Positions 1 through 9,297 of a stretch of DNA of 64,000 nt are shown here, in pieces. The position numbers were made by a program, and so were the translations under genes. The notes below the pieces were generated by a model. It did not search any database, was not told the DNA's origin, and saw only the letters and a program-made list of their open reading frames with translations. Each line of letters opens with the position of its first letter. The stretch's first letter is position 1. The DNA lies in contig NZ_SORW01000023.1 of NCBI RefSeq assembly GCF_004405105.1, positions 1 to 64,000 on the forward strand, written 5' to 3'. This stretch comes from Jeotgalibacillus sp. R-1-5s-1 (GTDB lineage: Bacteria > Bacillota > Bacilli > Bacillales > Jeotgalibacillaceae).

Positions 1-92
1 GTTTCCGCATGTTGAACACGTCCTTTTTATTGGTATCCTCAGTATGATAAAAAGGATATCTACGTGTCCACTTTTTATTCTAACTTCAGTTT

Positions 93-184
93 GATGGAAT
101 CATTTTCTGGAAAGAAGGAATTAATTTTTCAAAAGAAGGGATTAAATTCTAGAAAGCCTGAATAAGTGTCGATAATGAAGGAAT
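93..184 (-). repeat. 21-bp phased array, core ATTCCTTC (reverse orientation)
   Basis: The words GATGGAAT, GAAGGAAT, GAAGGGAT, GCCTGAAT and GAAGGAAT start at 93, 114, 135, 156 and 177, exactly 21 bp apart. Read on the minus strand the core is ATTCCTTC, the same word as the arrays near 18.45 and 33.72 kb. The 13-bp spacers are unrelated. It lies in the gap beyond the ywjG terminator. The first 90 bases of the window show nothing else I can name. Confidence 0.75.
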
Positions 185-268
185 CCGGCCCCGCGCCTTC
201 AACGGACTGCTTCACACACAGCGCCTGTCGCCTTTCGCGACGGGCGCGTGTTGATACCCACCGGCCAC

Positions 269-293
269 AAAAAAACCCCTGCACCAGCAGGGG
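269..293 (-). terminator. Intrinsic terminator of ywjG
   Basis: On the minus strand a stem CCCCTGC / GCAGGGG with loop TGGT is followed by seven T, just after the ywjG stop codon. Confidence 0.85.
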
Positions 294-299
294 CCACAA

Positions 300-818
300 T
301 CAATACTCCTCCAAGATCTCCTCCACCACAAACTTCACGCCATGGTACAAATACAGTGCGGCCATCAGTGATGGAAATCCGAAACGTCCGCCTGTTTCAT
401 CCGGAAGCATGCCGCGGATGGTTTGGGTGTTCAGGAAAGAATCGGCTGAAGCAGCCAAATCATCTTCTGCGTCCTTCACCTTACCTGCAATAGCGACAAA
501 AGGGACGTCGTTTGACTGAAGTTCTGCTGCCAGCTTCAGCGCCTGCGGGTCCGTGGAGCGGCGGGTTACGAGCAGCACGCGGTCAGCGGTTGTCAGTTCA
601 GTAACGCTAGTAAGTTCGCGTGCGCCAGTCAAGGGTTCTTCGCCGCGCAGTGCTTCGGCTGTGACGCCCTCCATTTCACCGAAGCCTGCAACGTAAATGG
701 ATCCTGCTCCGACGTTTGCCTGAGCGAGCAGGCGTGCGGCGTTTTCGATTTCGTTTTCTTCTTTACTATGCAGCCGCCCGAACAGCCCGGTCAGCTGTGT
801 TGTGAACATCTTTAACAT
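300..818 (-). CDS. ywjG: DUF2529 family protein YwjG
   Basis: Predicted 172-residue cytoplasmic protein starting MLKMFTTQL. It matches the DUF2529 family found beside spo0F in Bacillus; the molecular function is unknown. The middle holds a sugar-isomerase-like alpha/beta pattern (GSIYVAGFGE, then DRVLLVTRRSTD), so a phosphosugar-binding fold is possible, which is inference. I chose ATG at 818 because AGAAAGG lies about 10 bases upstream; an in-frame TTG at 827 would add three residues. The gene is divergent from spo0F, as in B. subtilis, and ends at a strong terminator. Confidence 0.85.
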   Translation of the reverse strand: MLKMFTTQLTGLFGRLHSKEENEIENAARLLAQANVGAGSIYVAGFGEMEGVTAEALRGEEPLTGARELTSVTELTTADRVLLVTRRSTDPQALKLAAELQSNDVPFVAIAGKVKDAEDDLAASADSFLNTQTIRGMLPDETGGRFGFPSLMAALYLYHGVKFVVEEILEEY

Positions 819-850
819 CCATATCAAGCCTTTCTATACCCCTAAAGGGT

Positions 851-858
851 TTGTCGAA
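851..858 (+). promoter_or_regulatory. 0A box upstream of spo0F
   Basis: TTGTCGAA contains the complete Spo0A-P heptamer TGTCGAA (852-858). It sits about 35 bp upstream of a sigma-H-type promoter for spo0F and between the divergent ywjG and spo0F starts. Spo0A control of spo0F is established in B. subtilis; that this copy is used is inference. Confidence 0.65.
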
Positions 859-888
859 TCTTGTAAACAAAATCTGTAAAAATCTTTA

Positions 889-918
889 AAAGGATTCTGT
901 ACAACTCGTGTTGAATGT
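889..918 (+). promoter_or_regulatory. Sigma-H-type promoter of spo0F
   Basis: AAAGGATTC (889-897) and GTTGAATGT (910-918), separated by 12 bp, fit the sigma-H consensus RnAGGAwWW-N11-12-RnnGAATww. spo0F is a known sigma-H target in B. subtilis. Confidence 0.7.
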
Positions 919-981
919 ACCATAATACAGAGGGGCAGTTCAAAATATTGACTGGGATACTTTTGATGAAGAGGTGTAAGA

Positions 982-1344
982 ATGGATGAGAAAATTTTGA
1001 TTGTCGATGATCAGTTCGGCATCCGGATTCTTCTGAATGAGGTTCTTTATAAAGAAGGTTATAAGACGTTTCAGGCTGCGAATGGACCAGAGGCATTGGC
1101 ACTTCTTGATGAAGAACCTGATTTAGTCCTTCTGGATATGAAGATCCCCGGGATGGATGGAATTGAGATTCTGAAACGAATGAAGGAAATACGTGAAGAT
1201 ATCAGGGTTATTATTATGACGGCTTATGGTGAATTGGATATGATCAAAGAGGCAAAGCGGATGGGCGCACTGACCCATATTGCCAAGCCGTTTGACATTG
1301 AGGACATTCGAAAAGTCGTAAGATCATACGTTCAGGTCGGATGA
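982..1344 (+). CDS. spo0F: Sporulation phosphorelay response regulator Spo0F
   Basis: Single-domain receiver of 120 residues that carries phosphate from sensor kinases to Spo0B in the sporulation phosphorelay. The acidic pocket is D9, D10 and phospho-acceptor D52 in [11 protein letters not shown], with T80 and K102 as the conserved switch and lysine residues. There is no output domain, as expected for Spo0F. It is very close to B. subtilis Spo0F ([23 protein letters not shown]). Start ATG follows GAGGTG. A sigma-H-like promoter and a 0A box lie upstream. Confidence 0.97.
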   Translation: MDEKILIVDDQFGIRILLNEVLYKEGYKTFQAANGPEALALLDEEPDLVLLDMKIPGMDGIEILKRMKEIREDIRVIIMTAYGELDMIKEAKRMGALTHIAKPFDIEDIRKVVRSYVQVG

Positions 1345-1372
1345 GAAGCAGTGGCCTGTCTTATTAAAAACT

Positions 1373-1446
1373 GGACTGGATACACATTTACTTCCCGGAG
1401 CACTGATAAAGTTGTCCTGAATGAAGATGTGTCCGGTCCTGTTTTT
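1373..1446 (+). terminator. Terminator after spo0F (long-loop)
   Basis: GGACTGGATACACAT (1373-1387) can pair with ATGTGTCCGGTCC (1427-1439) with one bulge and a wobble; GTTTTT follows. The loop is long (about 39 bases), so the efficiency is uncertain. Confidence 0.5.
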
Positions 1447-1477
1447 ATGTACATTTCAGAAACATAGGGCTCCTGCA

Positions 1478-1506
1478 TGGTCAAATCGCTCAGTGTTTGA
1501 TATGAT
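1478..1506 (+). promoter_or_regulatory. Candidate sigma-A promoter of fbaA
   Basis: TGGTCA (1478-1483) and TATGAT (1501-1506) with a 17-bp spacer, about 95 bp ahead of the fbaA start. Confidence 0.5.
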
Positions 1507-1599
1507 ACTATGGAAAATGGTTGTGAAGAGTAATGGTTTTGACGTAAACTTGAAAAAGGCGAGCGTTAATAACCATTCATTTTAAGGAGGAAAACGATT

Positions 1600-2457
1600 A
1601 TGCCATTAGTATCAATGACAGACATGCTGAACAAAGCAAAGGATGGGGGCTATGCAGTAGGCCAGTTCAACCTGAATAACCTTGAGTTTACACAGGCGAT
1701 TCTTCAGGCAGCTGAAGAAGAGAAATCACCTGTAATTCTCGGTGTTTCTGAAGGTGCGGCACGCTACATGAGCGGATTTAAAACGGTTGTGAAAATGGTT
1801 GAAGGTCTTTTAGAAGACTTAAACATCACAGTACCAGTGGCAATTCACCTTGATCACGGTTCAAGCTATGAAAAATGTAAAGAGGCGATTGATGCAGGCT
1901 TTACATCTGTTATGATCGATGCTTCACACGGTCCTTTTGAAGAAAACGTGGAAGTAACTTCACGCGTAGTAGAATACGCACATTCAAAAGGTGTTTCTGT
2001 AGAAGCAGAACTTGGCGTTGTCGGTGGTCAGGAAGATGACGTAGTAGCAGACGGCGTTATCTATGCTGATCCAAAGGAATGTAAAGAGCTTGTTGAGCGT
2101 ACAGGAATCGATACGCTTGCGCCGGCACTTGGTTCTGTTCACGGTCCTTATAAAGGTGAACCAAACCTTGGATTCGTTGAAATGGAGCAGATCGGCCGCG
2201 AAACAGGTGTACCAATCGTTCTTCACGGTGGTACAGGCATTCCAACAAAAGATATCCAAAAAGCGATTTCTTACGGAACAGCTAAAATCAATGTAAACAC
2301 GGAAAATCAGATTGCTTCTGCGAAAGTAGTACGTGAAGTACTTGCTGCAGACAGCGAAGTATATGATCCGCGTAAATACTTAGGACCAGCACGTGAAGCC
2401 ATTAAGGCAACAGTACAAGGCAAAATGCGTGAGTTCGGTTCTTCAAACCAAGCATAA
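1600..2457 (+). CDS. fbaA: Class II fructose-bisphosphate aldolase
   Basis: Zinc-dependent aldolase of 285 residues that interconverts fructose 1,6-bisphosphate with dihydroxyacetone phosphate and glyceraldehyde 3-phosphate. Visible signatures are HLDHGSS with D85 as catalytic acid and H86 as zinc ligand, H181 (SVHGPYKG) and H209 (VLHGGTG). AAGGAGG precedes the ATG at good spacing. It sits downstream of spo0F as in B. subtilis but has its own promoter and terminator. With glpX and the transaldolase-like gene nearby it covers both directions of lower glycolysis and gluconeogenesis. Confidence 0.97.
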   Translation: MPLVSMTDMLNKAKDGGYAVGQFNLNNLEFTQAILQAAEEEKSPVILGVSEGAARYMSGFKTVVKMVEGLLEDLNITVPVAIHLDHGSSYEKCKEAIDAGFTSVMIDASHGPFEENVEVTSRVVEYAHSKGVSVEAELGVVGGQEDDVVADGVIYADPKECKELVERTGIDTLAPALGSVHGPYKGEPNLGFVEMEQIGRETGVPIVLHGGTGIPTKDIQKAISYGTAKINVNTENQIASAKVVREVLAADSEVYDPRKYLGPAREAIKATVQGKMREFGSSNQA

Positions 2458-2513
2458 TAAAGATTTAAACACTTAGTTTCAGAGGGGTAGAAATTGAGTC
2501 GTTTGAAAAGAGG

Positions 2514-2585
2514 GCTGACTCATAAACAGACAGGCCGCTTTGCAGATTGCATCGCGGTCCAACGTTTTTTGAGTCAGCTTTTTTG
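2514..2585 (+). terminator. Two-tier terminator after fbaA
   Basis: Outer stem GCTGACTCA (2514-2522) / TGAGTCAGC (2570-2578) followed by TTTTTTGC; an inner stem GGCCGC / GCGGTC sits in the loop. Confidence 0.7.
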
Positions 2586-2591
2586 CAAACG

Positions 2592-2606
2592 ATGTAAGCG
2601 CTTGTT
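2592..2606 (+). promoter_or_regulatory. Possible catabolite-responsive element upstream of the aldolase gene
   Basis: ATGTAAGCGCTTGTT matches one half of the CcpA cre consensus well (TGTAAGCG) and the other half poorly. It lies about 95 bp ahead of the fsa start and just past the fbaA terminator. CcpA control is only a suggestion. Confidence 0.35.
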
Positions 2607-2695
2607 TCATTTTGATAAATGTCTCAATCCGGTTAGAGGGTCCGGATGAGGTACGGTAAATATCAGGAAATAGAGTAGAGAAAGGATGGGTTAAG

Positions 2696-3334
2696 ATGAA
2701 GTTTTTTATTGATACAGCAAATATGGAAGAAATTAAAGAAGCACACAGCTGGGGCATTTTAAGCGGGGTGACAACAAATCCGTCGCTCGTTGCGAAAGAA
2801 AACATCTCATTTCACGATCGTCTGAAGGAGATTACATCTCTTGTAGATGGCTCTGTCAGTGCAGAAGTCATTGCGCTTGATGCAGAAGGGATGATTCGTG
2901 AAGGAAAAGAGCTGGCTGCAATCGCACCGAATATTACAGTCAAGGTTCCAATGACGCCGGATGGCTTAAAAGCAACGGCCGCTTTTGCAAAAGAAGGCAT
3001 TAAAACGAATGTAACGCTTGTTTTCAGCGCAAACCAGGCACTTTTAGCAGCGCGTGCAGGTGCATCTTATGTATCACCATTTTTAGGAAGACTTGATGAT
3101 ATTGGTCATGACGGAATGGAATTGATCAGTACGATTTCTGAGATTTTTGCGCTTCACGGCATTGACTCTGAAATCATCGCAGCATCGATCCGCCATCCAC
3201 AGCATGTAACGCAGGCTGCGCTGAATGGTGCGCACATTGCCACTTGTCCAATGAAGGTATTGAAGCAGATGTATAATCACCCATTAACGGAAGCAGGAAT
3301 CGAAGCCTTTTTAAATGATTGGAACAATCGATAA
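2696..3334 (+). CDS. fsa: Transaldolase-family fructose-6-phosphate aldolase (YwjH/TalC type)
   Basis: Short transaldolase-family enzyme (212 residues). It starts [13 protein letters not shown] and keeps GVTTNPSLV and the Schiff-base lysine K83 in TVKVPMT. Family members cleave fructose 6-phosphate or transfer dihydroxyacetone in the pentose phosphate pathway; which activity dominates cannot be read from sequence. The position between fbaA and murAB is the same as ywjH (tal) in B. subtilis. The ATG follows an AAAGGATGG ribosome-binding site. Confidence 0.93.
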   Translation: MKFFIDTANMEEIKEAHSWGILSGVTTNPSLVAKENISFHDRLKEITSLVDGSVSAEVIALDAEGMIREGKELAAIAPNITVKVPMTPDGLKATAAFAKEGIKTNVTLVFSANQALLAARAGASYVSPFLGRLDDIGHDGMELISTISEIFALHGIDSEIIAASIRHPQHVTQAALNGAHIATCPMKVLKQMYNHPLTEAGIEAFLNDWNNR

Positions 3335-3433
3335 AACGATACAAAGGATTTCGGCTTCCTTCACATGAATCGATCAGTAGGAGACATACTAAGAAAAAGA
3401 ACTCACTGATCAAGCGGAAGGAGCTCTTACAAC

Positions 3434-4720
3434 ATGGAAAAACTTAAAATTGAAGGAGGACGTCCTCTTTCAGGAACAATTAAAGTGAGTGGTGCCAAGA
3501 ATAGTGCAGTTGCACTGATTCCCGCCACGATTTTAGCAGATACGCCAACGGTTATTGAAGGATTACCTGATATTTCAGATGTTCAGACACTGAAGGAACT
3601 GCTCGAGGAAATTGGTGGAGACGTGTCATTTGAAGATGGCGAGATGTACGTGAACCCTGAGAACATGGTTGCGATGCCATTACCGAACGGACGCGTAAAA
3701 AAACTGCGCGCTTCTTATTATCTGATGGGTGCAATGCTTGGGAAATTTAAAAAAGCGGCAATTGGCCTGCCTGGTGGCTGTCACCTTGGACCGCGTCCGA
3801 TCGATCAGCACATTAAAGGCTTTGAAGCGCTCGGTGCAAAAATCACCAATGAACAGGGTGCGCTGTATTTGCGCGCTGATGAATTAACAGGGGCCCGCAT
3901 TTACCTTGATGTAGTAAGTGTTGGTGCTACGATTAATATTATGCTGGCAGCTGTCCGTGCCAAAGGCCAGACGATTATTGAAAATGCCGCAAAAGAGCCT
4001 GAAATCATTGATGTGGCAACGTTACTGACGAATATGGGAGCGAAAATCAAGGGAGCGGGAACCAACGTAATCCGCATCGATGGTGTCGATGAACTGAAAG
4101 GTACGCGCCACACCATCATTCCGGACCGCATTGAAGCCGGTACATACATGATTCTCGGAGCAGCAGCCGGTCATGGTGTCACCATTGAAAATGTCATTCC
4201 CCTTCATATGGAATCACTGATCGCCAAAATGCGTGAAATGGGCGTTCCGATTGAAGTCGGGGATGAAGAAATTCACATTGGTAAAGCAGATACACTGCAG
4301 TCCATTGATATTAAAACGCTCGTTTATCCTGGATTCCCGACAGACCTTCAGCAGCCAATGACCTCACTGATGACCAAAATCCATGGTACGGCGATGGTCA
4401 CTGACACGATTTACTCTGCACGCTTTAAGCATATTGATGAGCTAAAGCGTATGAATGCCAACATTAAAACAGAGGGACGTTCAGCCATTGTATATGGTCC
4501 ATCCACCCTTCAAGGAGCAAGAGTCAAAGCGTCTGACCTACGTGCGGGTGCAGCCCTTGTTATTGCCGGATTAATGGCAGATGGCATCACAGAAGTGACA
4601 GGACTTGAGCATATTGATCGCGGCTACAGTGACCTGATCGAAAAGCTGACCGGACTCGGTGCCAATATCTGGCGTGAAGCCATGACAGAAGAAGAGCTGG
4701 AACAGGTTAAAAACGCCTGA
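3434..4720 (+). CDS. murAB: UDP-N-acetylglucosamine 1-carboxyvinyltransferase (MurA paralogue, MurAB/MurZ)
   Basis: Catalyses enolpyruvyl transfer from PEP to UDP-GlcNAc, the first committed step of peptidoglycan synthesis. The 428-residue protein has the two-fold EPSP-synthase-like layout, K22 in GAKNSAV and catalytic C116 in GLPGGCHLG, so it is sensitive in principle to fosfomycin. It is the paralogue beside fsa and glpX that Firmicutes keep in addition to murAA, which is also in this window at 42.6 kb. In B. subtilis this second copy is dispensable and murAA is the main enzyme; the same is expected here by analogy. Confidence 0.95.
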   Translation: MEKLKIEGGRPLSGTIKVSGAKNSAVALIPATILADTPTVIEGLPDISDVQTLKELLEEIGGDVSFEDGEMYVNPENMVAMPLPNGRVKKLRASYYLMGAMLGKFKKAAIGLPGGCHLGPRPIDQHIKGFEALGAKITNEQGALYLRADELTGARIYLDVVSVGATINIMLAAVRAKGQTIIENAAKEPEIIDVATLLTNMGAKIKGAGTNVIRIDGVDELKGTRHTIIPDRIEAGTYMILGAAAGHGVTIENVIPLHMESLIAKMREMGVPIEVGDEEIHIGKADTLQSIDIKTLVYPGFPTDLQQPMTSLMTKIHGTAMVTDTIYSARFKHIDELKRMNANIKTEGRSAIVYGPSTLQGARVKASDLRAGAALVIAGLMADGITEVTGLEHIDRGYSDLIEKLTGLGANIWREAMTEEELEQVKNA

Positions 4721-4800
4721 TTTTTTAAATAGTATGTCATAATCACGATTCAATGTGTTATACTTATTCCCGACAATGAAATCGTGAGGAGTTGGGCAGA

Positions 4801-5766
4801 ATGGAACGCAGTTTATCGATGGAACTTGTACGTGTAACCGAAGCAGCCGCACTGGCATCAGCAAGATGGATGGGAAGAGGTCTGAAAAACGAAGCGGACG
4901 ATGCTGCAACGACAGCGATGCGTGACGTATTTGATACGATTCCCATGAAAGGGACTGTTGTGATCGGTGAAGGGGAAATGGACGAAGCGCCGATGCTTTA
5001 TATCGGTGAAAAGCTCGGAACCGGCTATGGTCCCCGTCTTGATGTGGCAGTGGATCCGCTTGAAGGGACAAATATTGTCGCATCAGGCGGATGGAATGCA
5101 CTCGCAGTATTAGCGGTTGCGGACCATGGAAATCTTCTGAACGCACCTGATATGTACATGGACAAAATTGCTGTTGGACCTGAAGCGGTCGGATGTATTG
5201 ATATCAATGCTTCTGTTCTGGACAACCTGAAAGCAGTGGCCAAAGCGAAAAATAAGGATGTCGAAGACGTAGTGGCAACCGTTTTAAACCGTGAACGCCA
5301 TGCGAAAATTATCGAAGAACTTCGAAGTGCGGGAGCCAGAATCAAACTGATTAATGACGGTGACGTAGCCGGTGCCATCAACACGGCATTTGATGCAACT
5401 GGTGTCGATATTCTGTTCGGATCAGGCGGTGCACCTGAAGGCGTGATCGCAGCTGTCGGGCTGAAATGTCTCGGCGGTGAAATTCAGGGACGACTGCTTC
5501 CGCAAAACGATGAAGAAATCGAACGCTGCAGAAAAATGAATATCGACGTGAACAAAGTGCTGCTGATGGAAGATCTCGTACGAGGAGATGACGCCATTTT
5601 CGCAGCAACCGGTGTAACAGACGGCGAACTTCTAAAAGGCGTTCAGTTCAAAGCCACATATGGAGAAACACATTCTCTTGTTATGCGCGCTAAATCAGGA
5701 ACCGTCCGCTTTATCGAAGGAACACACAGTCTGAAGAAAAAACCGAACCTTGTCATGAAATCGTAA
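4801..5766 (+). CDS. glpX: Class II fructose-1,6-bisphosphatase GlpX
   Basis: Gluconeogenic phosphatase of 321 residues in the inositol-phosphatase superfamily. Metal-binding motifs are visible as GEGEMDEAP near residue 60 and [10 protein letters not shown] near residue 81. I chose ATG at 4801, with GAGGAG 11 bases upstream; the TTG at 4792 would lie only two bases from that Shine-Dalgarno. Placement between murAB and rho is the standard Bacillus order. A TATACT at 4759-4764 may be a -10 element, but no convincing -35 was found. Confidence 0.96.
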   Translation: MERSLSMELVRVTEAAALASARWMGRGLKNEADDAATTAMRDVFDTIPMKGTVVIGEGEMDEAPMLYIGEKLGTGYGPRLDVAVDPLEGTNIVASGGWNALAVLAVADHGNLLNAPDMYMDKIAVGPEAVGCIDINASVLDNLKAVAKAKNKDVEDVVATVLNRERHAKIIEELRSAGARIKLINDGDVAGAINTAFDATGVDILFGSGGAPEGVIAAVGLKCLGGEIQGRLLPQNDEEIERCRKMNIDVNKVLLMEDLVRGDDAIFAATGVTDGELLKGVQFKATYGETHSLVMRAKSGTVRFIEGTHSLKKKPNLVMKS

Positions 5767-5790
5767 TCCGGCCCTTAGCCTGATTAAACC

Positions 5791-5837
5791 GGCTCTGGAT
5801 CCAGTCAATGACCATTTTTCCAGAGCCTTTTCTTTTT
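5791..5837 (+). terminator. Terminator after glpX
   Basis: GGCTCTGGA (5791-5799) pairs with TCCAGAGCC (5819-5827), followed by a T-rich run. Confidence 0.85.
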
Positions 5838-6035
5838 TAATATTGATTGTCTTACTCAATAAGAGTAGAATGATGAATGACTTCAGCTAGACAGCCTCTA
5901 TTTAATATCTACAAATCTGAATTCCTTGCCGAACTATCATCAATAGAATGATCCCGCTGAAGACCTTATGTGAATCATGCAATGTAAGAGCGAACTCATG
6001 TGATACGACATTGAGTTTATTTCAATATTAGATTA
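5838..6035. other. Intergenic stretch without recognised content
   Basis: About 200 bases of ordinary AT-rich sequence between the glpX terminator and the palindromic repeat. I see no gene, phased array or convincing promoter. Confidence 0.5.
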
Positions 6036-6160
6036 GCTGATTGTAGCGGAAGGCGGCGACTCCTGCGGGATAGAAGGGCAGTTGAGACTCCGAAGGCGCG
6101 AAGCGTCAAGGAGGCTCAACGCCCGGCCGCGGAAAGCGTCCGCCTGCAGCGGAAATCAGC
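6036..6160. repeat. Dispersed palindromic element, copy 1 (GACTCCTGCGG type)
   Basis: The outer arms GCTGATT (6036-6042) and AATCAGC (6154-6160) are complementary. Inner arms AGGCGG / CCGCCT (6051-6056, 6140-6145) and GTTGAG / CTCAAC (6081-6086, 6115-6120) nest inside. The core GACTCCTGCGGG and the GCGGAAAGCG near the 3' end recur in other intergenic copies in this window. It resembles repeats scattered in many Bacillaceae genomes and lies just upstream of rho. Confidence 0.8.
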
Positions 6161-6196
6161 CATTTTCAGCCAAAATTAAAGAAGTGTGGTGTCTTT

Positions 6197-7480
6197 ATGG
6201 AAGAATTAAAAATGTCGTCACTCGACAATATGAAATTAAAAGATTTATATGAACTGGCAAAGCAGTATCGGGTTTCTTACTACAGTAAGCTGACAAAGAA
6301 GGAACTGATTTTTGCTATCCTGAAATCACGTGCTGAACAGGAAGGCTATTTCTTTATGGAGGGCGTTCTTGAAATTATTCAGTCAGAAGGCTTTGGGTTC
6401 CTCCGTCCGATCAATTATTCTCCAAGCTCAGAGGACATTTATATTTCAGCTTCCCAGATCCGCCGTTTTGATCTTCGAAACGGTGACAAGGTTTCAGGTA
6501 AAGTACGTCCTCCTAAGGAAAACGAACGTTATTTTGGACTGCTGCACGTTGAAGCAGTAAACGGTGAAGATCCGGAAACGTCTAAAGAGCGCGTGCATTT
6601 TCCTGCACTGACGCCTTTATATCCTGATCGTCAGATTAAGCTTGAAAACCAGCCTCGTCAGCTGTCAACGCGAATCATGGATTTAGTATCACCGGTTGGT
6701 TTCGGACAGCGTGGTTTGATCGTTGCTCCTCCAAAAGCAGGGAAAACGATGCTGCTTAAGGAAATCGCGAACTCTGTGACAACGAATCATCCGGAAGCAG
6801 AACTGATCGTGCTACTGATCGATGAGCGTCCGGAAGAAGTAACAGATATCGAACGTTCGGTGCAGGCGGATGTAGTCAGCTCTACATTTGACGAAGTGCC
6901 TGAAAATCACATTAAGGTGGCAGAGCTGGTGTTAGAGCGCGCGATGCGTCTCGTTGAGCATAAGCGTGACGTGATCATCCTGATGGATAGTATCACACGT
7001 CTTGCCCGTGCCTATAACCTGGTGATCCCGCCAAGTGGCCGTACATTGTCAGGTGGTATTGACCCTGCGGCCTTCCACCGTCCGAAGCGCTTTTTCGGAG
7101 CCGCACGTAACATTGAAGAAGGCGGAAGCTTGACCATTTTGGCAACTGCGCTGGTTGATACAGGATCCCGTATGGATGAGGTCATCTATGAAGAGTTTAA
7201 AGGGACAGGTAACATGGAGCTGCATCTTGACCGCAGTCTTGCAGAACGCCGTATCTTCCCTGCGATTGATGTTCGCCGTAGCGGAACGCGTAAAGAAGAG
7301 CTGCTTGTACCAAAAGATCATCTGGACAAGCTGTGGGCGATTCGTCGTGCGCTGTCTGATTCTCATGATTTCGGTGAGCGTCTCATCCGCAAAATCCGTC
7401 AGACGAAAACAAACGATGAGTTTTTCCAAAACCTGACCGATGAAATGAAGGCGGGAAGCAACGCGAGAAATAAATCATAA
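6197..7480 (+). CDS. rho: Transcription termination factor Rho
   Basis: Hexameric RNA-dependent ATPase of 427 residues. The N-terminal Rho domain ([26 protein letters not shown]) is followed by the cold-shock-like RNA-binding domain ([19 protein letters not shown], residues 65-83), the Walker A PKAGKT (179-184), [12 protein letters not shown] and the GRTLSGG segment. The ATG at 6197 gives the length seen in B. subtilis; an in-frame ATG at 6212 with GGAAGAA upstream is an alternative. The gene follows a palindromic repeat and ends in a strong terminator. Confidence 0.97.
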   Translation: MEELKMSSLDNMKLKDLYELAKQYRVSYYSKLTKKELIFAILKSRAEQEGYFFMEGVLEIIQSEGFGFLRPINYSPSSEDIYISASQIRRFDLRNGDKVSGKVRPPKENERYFGLLHVEAVNGEDPETSKERVHFPALTPLYPDRQIKLENQPRQLSTRIMDLVSPVGFGQRGLIVAPPKAGKTMLLKEIANSVTTNHPEAELIVLLIDERPEEVTDIERSVQADVVSSTFDEVPENHIKVAELVLERAMRLVEHKRDVIILMDSITRLARAYNLVIPPSGRTLSGGIDPAAFHRPKRFFGAARNIEEGGSLTILATALVDTGSRMDEVIYEEFKGTGNMELHLDRSLAERRIFPAIDVRRSGTRKEELLVPKDHLDKLWAIRRALSDSHDFGERLIRKIRQTKTNDEFFQNLTDEMKAGSNARNKS

Positions 7481-7492
7481 TCATATTTGAGG

Positions 7493-7523
7493 CGGATCCC
7501 TTTTGATTAAGGGATCCGTTTTT
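7493..7523 (+). terminator. Terminator after rho
   Basis: Perfect 10-bp stem CGGATCCCTT (7493-7502) / AAGGGATCCG (7509-7518) followed by TTTTT. Confidence 0.92.
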
Positions 7524-7541
7524 AATTGTGATGGTGGGGAG

Positions 7542-7654
7542 TTCGTGAGGTTGAAGGTGTAATTCGTGAGTTCCTCGCCGGAGTTCGTGAGGATAGCCGG
7601 CGGGTTCGTGAGGTCAGAGGCTGAATTCGTGAGCTTGCGGGAAAGTTTGTGAGT
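7542..7654 (+). repeat. 21-bp phased array, core TTCGTGAG
   Basis: Six cores TTCGTGAG (the last TTTGTGAG) begin at 7542, 7563, 7584, 7605, 7626 and 7647, every step exactly 21 bp. The 13-bp spacers share no obvious sequence. The array lies between the rho terminator and the rpmE promoter. The same word at the same period returns at 45167. Confidence 0.85.
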
Positions 7655-7760
7655 TTAGTGAAAAAAGCCCTATAACCTTCTCTGCCTAACCTGTGCGAAG
7701 TTTGTCGCCGGGACATCCCAATCAATCAGCCGCACTGTCCCTTCTTTTTCAAAAATCATA

Positions 7761-7789
7761 TTGTCACCTCAAATCATCACTGTTATAAT
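7761..7789 (+). promoter_or_regulatory. Sigma-A promoter of rpmE
   Basis: TTGTCA (7761-7766), 17-bp spacer, perfect TATAAT (7784-7789). Transcription would start near 7796 and give a leader of about 88 bases. Confidence 0.75.
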
Positions 7790-7795
7790 GTAAGC

Positions 7796-7874
7796 AGTGT
7801 GCTTGAAAGATCACTGGCGGCATGCTAGTATATTAAATACTTACTCTGTTCCAGATGGTTCAGGGCGGAAGGAG
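7796..7874 (+). promoter_or_regulatory. Candidate L31 leader RNA
   Basis: The leader between the predicted rpmE start site and its ribosome-binding site can fold around GCAGTG / CACTGGC. Autoregulatory leaders of L31 genes are described in Firmicutes; this assignment rests on position and foldability only. Confidence 0.35.
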
Positions 7875-7883
7875 ATGACAGAG

Positions 7884-8084
7884 ATGAAAACTGAAATTCA
7901 TCCAAATTACAAAGTCGCAAAGGTTACTTGTACTTGCGGTAATGAATTTGAAACAGGTTCTGTAAAGGAAGACATTCGCGTAGAGGTTTGCTCTGAGTGT
8001 CACCCATTCTACACAGGACGTCAGAAGTTCGCTGCTGCGGACGGTCGTGTTGATCGCTTCAACAAGAAATACGGCCTTAAGTAA
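7884..8084 (+). CDS. rpmE: 50S ribosomal protein L31 (zinc-binding form)
   Basis: Ribosomal protein of the large subunit at the central protuberance. It has 66 residues, the usual length, with cysteines C16, C18, C36 and C39 in CTC and CSEC, so it is the zinc-binding C+ form. I chose ATG at 7884 since AAGGAG is nine bases upstream and it matches [10 protein letters not shown]; the ATG at 7875 abuts the Shine-Dalgarno and is unlikely. It stands alone with its own promoter and terminator between rho and tdk, as in B. subtilis. Confidence 0.96.
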   Translation: MKTEIHPNYKVAKVTCTCGNEFETGSVKEDIRVEVCSECHPFYTGRQKFAAADGRVDRFNKKYGLK

Positions 8085-8104
8085 GTCGTTTAATCGTAAA
8101 TCAA

Positions 8105-8138
8105 AACAGGCGAGAAAAATTTTCTTGCCTGTTTTTTT
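8105..8138 (+). terminator. Terminator after rpmE
   Basis: ACAGGCGAGAAAA pairs with TTTTCTTGCCTGT across one mismatch, followed by a run of seven T. Confidence 0.88.
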
Positions 8139-8193
8139 ACGGTTAAAATCAGGGCTCAGAGGGAATAGTACATCGAAATCAGTCGAAACGCTC

Positions 8194-8346
8194 TTGAATT
8201 GGAACGTTTTTTTCCATAAACTAAAGTCATGTCTTAAATCAATCATGACATAAAACCTCAATGCTGTTTACTCAGAAAACAGCTGGATATAAACAAGTCT
8301 GCAGAATGATCCGCAGCACAAAGCGGGCATTCTTTTCTTTTTTTTA
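8194..8346 (+). ncRNA. Candidate small RNA or tdk leader
   Basis: A promoter-like TTGAAT (8194-8199), 17-bp spacer, TAAACT (8217-8222) precedes three consecutive hairpins. These are GTCATG/CATGAC (8226-8247), GCTGTTT/AAACAGC (8263-8283) and a terminator stem AGAATGATCCGC / GCGGGCATTCT (8303-8332) followed by T-rich sequence. No open reading frame fits. It may be a stand-alone RNA or an attenuated leader of tdk, which starts 110 bases later. Confidence 0.4.
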
Positions 8347-8457
8347 TGAATTGCTGAAGAGATTTCAGCGACCCCAAAATCAACAGAACATCTCTTAATT
8401 TATGTAGCAGGTACATAAAAGATGCGGTCGAAATGAACCTAAGGAGCTGAATGGAAC

Positions 8458-9054
8458 GTGTATGTAATGAAACAGACGGGCTGGGTGGAAGTGATTTGCG
8501 GAAGTATGTTTTCCGGGAAATCAGAGGAGTTAATCCGACGTGTCAGACGTGCGCAATTTGCCCGTCAGCATATTCTTGTATTTAAACCGAAACTCGATGA
8601 CCGTTACAGCGAGGAAGCGATTGTTTCACATAATGGTGCATCCGTGATTGCGCTGCCGGTTGAGCATTCAAGTGAAATTCTTGATCAGGTCACAGAGGAA
8701 GCAGATCTAATTGCCATTGATGAAGTGCAATTTTTTGATGAAGGTATTATCGAAGTAGTCACGACCCTTGCAGATAAAGGATTTCGTGTCGTAACAGCAG
8801 GACTTGATCAGGATTTCCGCGGAGAGCCGTTCGGTCCGATGCCTCATCTGATGGCTTTGGCGGAACAGGTAACCAAACTTCAGGCTGTATGTGCAGTATG
8901 CGGTTCACCGGCAAGCCGGACACAGCGTCTGATCGAAGGCCGCCCGGCAGGTTATGATGACCCGATCATTTTAGTTGGCGCATCCGAAGCTTACGAACCA
9001 CGCTGCCGCCATCACCACGAAGTCCCGACAGGTGTAACGGTTGGGGAAGAATAA
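8458..9054 (+). CDS. tdk: Thymidine kinase
   Basis: Type II thymidine kinase of 198 residues that phosphorylates thymidine to dTMP in pyrimidine salvage. The P-loop is GSMFSGKS (15-22), E89 in IDEVQFF is the likely general base, and zinc ligands C145, C148, C183 and H186 form the lasso-domain site. The GTG at 8458 gives MYVMKQ, matching the MYIMKQ start of B. subtilis Tdk, and lies 11 bases after AAGGAG; the ATG at 8467 is the alternative. It is followed by a palindromic repeat and a terminator ahead of prfA. Confidence 0.96.
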   Translation: MYVMKQTGWVEVICGSMFSGKSEELIRRVRRAQFARQHILVFKPKLDDRYSEEAIVSHNGASVIALPVEHSSEILDQVTEEADLIAIDEVQFFDEGIIEVVTTLADKGFRVVTAGLDQDFRGEPFGPMPHLMALAEQVTKLQAVCAVCGSPASRTQRLIEGRPAGYDDPIILVGASEAYEPRCRHHHEVPTGVTVGEE

Positions 9055-9297
9055 CAGACAGCCTTAACCGCACCAGGCTATATATTCCTAAACAATCTAC
9101 CGGGAAAATTCTTCAGCCTCTTTATTTAAATCAGAGGCATTCAGTATCACAAAGTGCTGGATCCGTTTACAGACTGCTGTTGCCGTGAAGCAACATATAG
9201 TCATGTTTTATATAATCTAAGATATATGATTTATATTCATGGTATCCCACTTCAAGCCTTACTTTTAAAAGCAATATGCAAGTAATCCGACATTAAA

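Noticed and set aside
4736-4764. Promoter ahead of glpX
   Set aside because: TATACT is good but the -35 region has almost no match; cotranscription with murAB is equally possible.
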